Shown piece after piece: positions 11,552 through 13,681 of a stretch of 13,681 bases of DNA (positions are counted from its first letter, which is position 1; each line of letters opens with the position of its first letter). The stretch lies in contig CAYPOY010000122.1 in assembly GCA_964412395.1 (NCBI GenBank), forward strand, positions 1 through 13,681, in the 5' to 3' direction. The position numbers and the translations under genes are program-made. The notes below the pieces were generated by a model. The model did not search any database. It was not told the origin of the DNA and was given only the letters and a program-made list of their open reading frames with translations. This stretch comes from CAYPOY01 sp964412395. Its GTDB lineage: Bacteria > Chloroflexota > Anaerolineae > B4-G1.

Positions 11552-13681
11552 ATGAATAGAGAAAGGTTTATTGGGGCTGTCTTGGTCCTCGGCGGTGGTG
11601 TGGGAGGACAACGCGCGGCGGTTGACCTGGCCGAGGCTGGCTTGAAAGTCTACCTGGTGGAGACGTTGCCCTGGCTGGGCGGCCGGGTGGCGCAATTGGG
11701 TTACATGTTCCCCACCCACGACTGCGTCCTTTGCCTGGGCACGTCCGATAACGGCTATGGCTGCACGCGTCCGTCCATCTCGCCGGCTTTATTAGACCAT
11801 AACTTGCATCCCAACATTGAGATCTTTAACAATACTGATCTGATCAACGTGACGGGATATGCCGGGGATTTCACGGTAACGCTGCGCCATCGTCCTACCT
11901 ATGTGGATGCCGGGCGGTGCATCAACTGTGGGCTGTGCGAAGGCGTCTGCCCGGTGTCTCTGCCCAGCCCGTTCCAGATGGGCTTGATGGTCCGCAAGGC
12001 GATCTACAAGATGGCGCCGCGCGCGCTGCCGGATGCCTACGTCGTGGACAAGGTGCCGCGCTGCGATACCTGCCGCCGCTGTGAGACAGTCTGTCCCACC
12101 GGTGCGGTGAACCTGGACGAGCAGGAGGCCGAGTACGACCTTCGCGTCAGCGCTATCATCCTCTCACTGGGCTATGAGATATCGGACCCGACCGAGTACG
12201 AGGAACTGGGATATGGGCGCTATCCCAACGTCATCCATTCAATGCAATACGAACGGCTGGCCAGCCGCTCGGGGCCGACGGAGGGCATCGTGATGCGTCC
12301 CTCCGACGGTAAACTGCCCCAGCGCATTGCCTGGATTCAGTGTGTGGGCTCTCGGGACGAGAAACATCCCTACTGTTCGTCCGTCTGCTGTATGTACGCC
12401 ACGAAGGAGGCTATGCTGGCCAAGCAGCGAGGGAGGGAAGTAAGCCCCCCCCTCTTATCCCCCCCATGGGGGGGGAGGAAGGGGGGGGAGTATGGAGTAG
12501 AGGATGGGGGCGTTCACTGTCAGATTTTCATGATGGACGAGCGGGCTTTCGGTAAGGAGTTCAACGCCTACTATGAGCAGGCGCAGGAGCAATATGGGGT
12601 GGAGTACACGCGCTGCCGCATTTCGGCGGTCACGGAGGATCCGGAGACGCACGATTTGATCCTGCGCTACCCAGCCCCCCCCTCTTATCCCCCCCATGGG
12701 GGGGGAGGAAGGGGGAGGATCGTCGAGGGTCGCTTCGACATGGTGGTGCTCTCGGTAGGGGCGCTGCCGCCCCGTGGGTCCCGCGACCTGGCCGACCTGT
12801 TGGGGATTGAACTGAATCCCTATGGCTTCTGTGAGACAGATAAATTTGCCCCACTGGAGACGAGCAGGCCCGGCATCTACGTCTGTGGGGCATTCGCCTC
12901 GCCTAAAGAGATCGCGGAGACGATCCTGGACGCGGCTGGCGCCGCTGGCGACGTGATGCGCTTGCTCTCCAGCTATGTCGGGGCACGCCGCTACGGGCGG
13001 GAGTATCCGTTCCTCTCAGAGCCGGACCACCTTCCGCCGGAGCGGGACGTGACAGGAGAGGAGCCGTGCATTGGTGTCTTCATCTGTCGCTGCTATCCGA
13101 GCATCGCGGGGATTGTGGACACGGATGCGCTGGCCGATTTCTCTGCCGGCTTGCCTGGCGTGGTTCACGTCGAGGTGATGGACTACGCCTGTCTGGAAGA
13201 GGGGCAAGAGCGGGTTCGGGGGGCGATTGAGGAGCACGGGTTGAATCGGGTGGTCGTGGCGGCATGTAGCCACCGCACCCACGAGTCGCTGTTCCAGCGC
13301 ATCGTCCGCCAGGCCGGGCTGAACCCCTACCTGCTGGAGATGGCAAACATTCGCGAACATTGTGCCTGGCCGCACGTGGACGACCCGGCGGGGGCCACCC
13401 GCGAGGCGAAGGAGTTGGTGCGCCTGGCGGTGGCGCGGGTGCGGCTGGCCGAGCCGGTGCATAAACAGGCCATTGAGCCTGTCCGGCGGGCGCTGGTGAT
13501 CGGAGGTGGCGTCTCCGGTATGACGGCGGCGCTGAACATCGCCGACGCCGGATACGACGTCACTCTGGTGGAGCGGGGGCCGGGGTTGGGCGGTAATTTG
13601 CAGCACGTCTATTATGTGGCCGAAGGGGATAATCCCCAGCGGTTGCTGCGTGATCTCACCAATCGGGTGCTGGGCCATCAG
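11552..13681 (+). CDS. hdrA: Tandem double-module HdrA (3' end outside window)
   Basis: The frame is open from ATG 11552 (GAGGAGCGAG just upstream) to the end of the window, 710 codons with no stop. Module 1 has an FAD motif (GGGVGG, 14-19), C123xxC126xxC129xxxC133P, C171xxC174xxC177xxxC181P and the WIQCVGSRD...YCSSVCCM signature (about 261-281). A second HdrA begins near residue 506 with the N-terminal module (C506, then C512-x-C514; ACSHRTHESLF; LLEMANIREHCAW) and a second FAD motif GGGVSGM (651-657). This is therefore a fused double HdrA, a layout related to QmoA+QmoB or large HdrA-like proteins. Two GC palindromes are inserted in module 1 (about 298-312 and 375-388) and read in two different frames, yet the gene stays open. 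It probably supplies a second FAD hub to the complex. Confidence 0.9.
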   Translation, partial: MNRERFIGAVLVLGGGVGGQRAAVDLAEAGLKVYLVETLPWLGGRVAQLGYMFPTHDCVLCLGTSDNGYGCTRPSISPALLDHNLHPNIEIFNNTDLINVTGYAGDFTVTLRHRPTYVDAGRCINCGLCEGVCPVSLPSPFQMGLMVRKAIYKMAPRALPDAYVVDKVPRCDTCRRCETVCPTGAVNLDEQEAEYDLRVSAIILSLGYEISDPTEYEELGYGRYPNVIHSMQYERLASRSGPTEGIVMRPSDGKLPQRIAWIQCVGSRDEKHPYCSSVCCMYATKEAMLAKQRGREVSPPLLSPPWGGRKGGEYGVEDGGVHCQIFMMDERAFGKEFNAYYEQAQEQYGVEYTRCRISAVTEDPETHDLILRYPAPPSYPPHGGGGRGRIVEGRFDMVVLSVGALPPRGSRDLADLLGIELNPYGFCETDKFAPLETSRPGIYVCGAFASPKEIAETILDAAGAAGDVMRLLSSYVGARRYGREYPFLSEPDHLPPERDVTGEEPCIGVFICRCYPSIAGIVDTDALADFSAGLPGVVHVEVMDYACLEEGQERVRGAIEEHGLNRVVVAACSHRTHESLFQRIVRQAGLNPYLLEMANIREHCAWPHVDDPAGATREAKELVRLAVARVRLAEPVHKQAIEPVRRALVIGGGVSGMTAALNIADAGYDVTLVERGPGLGGNLQHVYYVAEGDNPQRLLRDLTNRVLGHQ
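12445..12489. repeat. GC palindrome, copy 2 (in double HdrA)
   Basis: Contains the 40-nt block (12446-12485) identical to 2116-2155 and 12676-12715. It is read here as PLLSPPWGGRKGG, a different frame from the other two. Confidence 0.95.
12675..12715. repeat. GC palindrome, copy 3 (in double HdrA)
   Basis: Contains the identical 40-nt block (12676-12715), 230 bases after copy 2. It is read as APPSYPPHGGGGRG, the same frame as in the short HdrA. It lies between LILRY and IVEGRFDMVVLS. Confidence 0.95.

Noticed and set aside
11552..13681. Frameshifts at the GC homopolymers in the double HdrA
   Set aside because: Codon-by-codon reading through both palindromes keeps HdrA motifs in one frame to the window end, so no frameshift is needed.

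Overview
The window is one strand of densely packed genes (all on +) from a GC-rich bacterium. It is dominated by heterodisulfide-reductase (Hdr) type electron-transfer proteins. The host is not identified by any rRNA or marker gene. The combination of an anaerobic Hdr/fumarate-reductase module with many short palindromic repeats inserted in frame inside genes resembles uncultured Chloroflexota (Anaerolineae-like) genomes; that assignment is inference only.

Layout. Positions 2-559 hold the C-terminal end of a first HdrA with two [4Fe-4S] motifs. A 293-base interval follows, carrying what looks like a decayed C39-peptidase-like fragment. Next come an MNT-HEPN fusion (853-1863), a short HdrA (1838-3253), an HdrC-HdrB fusion (3276-4424) and a long HdrA with a C-terminal double-ferredoxin tail (4421-6172). 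The 3' end of this last gene is duplicated as a 132-bp direct repeat around a small DUF2283 gene (6216-6428). The second copy is itself an open 49-residue one-cluster ferredoxin-like ORF (6425-6574). After a truncated HicB-like ORF (6657-6737) come an MvhD homologue (6780-7208), an FrhB/FdhB-like iron-sulfur protein (7251-8468), an FrdB-like subunit (about 8563-9294) and an FrdA-like flavoprotein (9297-10982). A four-helix-bundle (S23/IVP family) gene sits between inverted arrays of an 8-bp repeat (10983-11533). A tandem, double-module HdrA starts at 11552 and runs out of the window.

How the genes may work together. HdrA (FAD), HdrC-HdrB, MvhD, an FrhB-like subunit and FrdA/FrdB without any membrane-anchor subunit suggest a soluble, flavin-based electron-bifurcating or -confurcating complex. 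Such a complex would link a fumarate-reductase or thiol:fumarate-type flavoprotein to ferredoxin or another two-electron carrier. The donor and acceptor are not shown by sequence.

The most unusual layer is a set of at least four short repeat families placed inside coding sequences without breaking the frame: (1) poly-C/poly-G palindromes of about 40-75 bp, three sharing an identical 40-nt block that is read in two different frames; (2) AGACC-N5-GGTTT hairpins; (3) TTCGTAGATTCG-type inverted arrays; (4) a CTTCGGCAGGCTCAGGGCAG element. Together with the DUF2283 duplication, the MNT-HEPN fusion, the HicB and C39 remnants and the four-helix-bundle cassette, they make this metabolic operon a heavily invaded locus whose main reading frames have survived.
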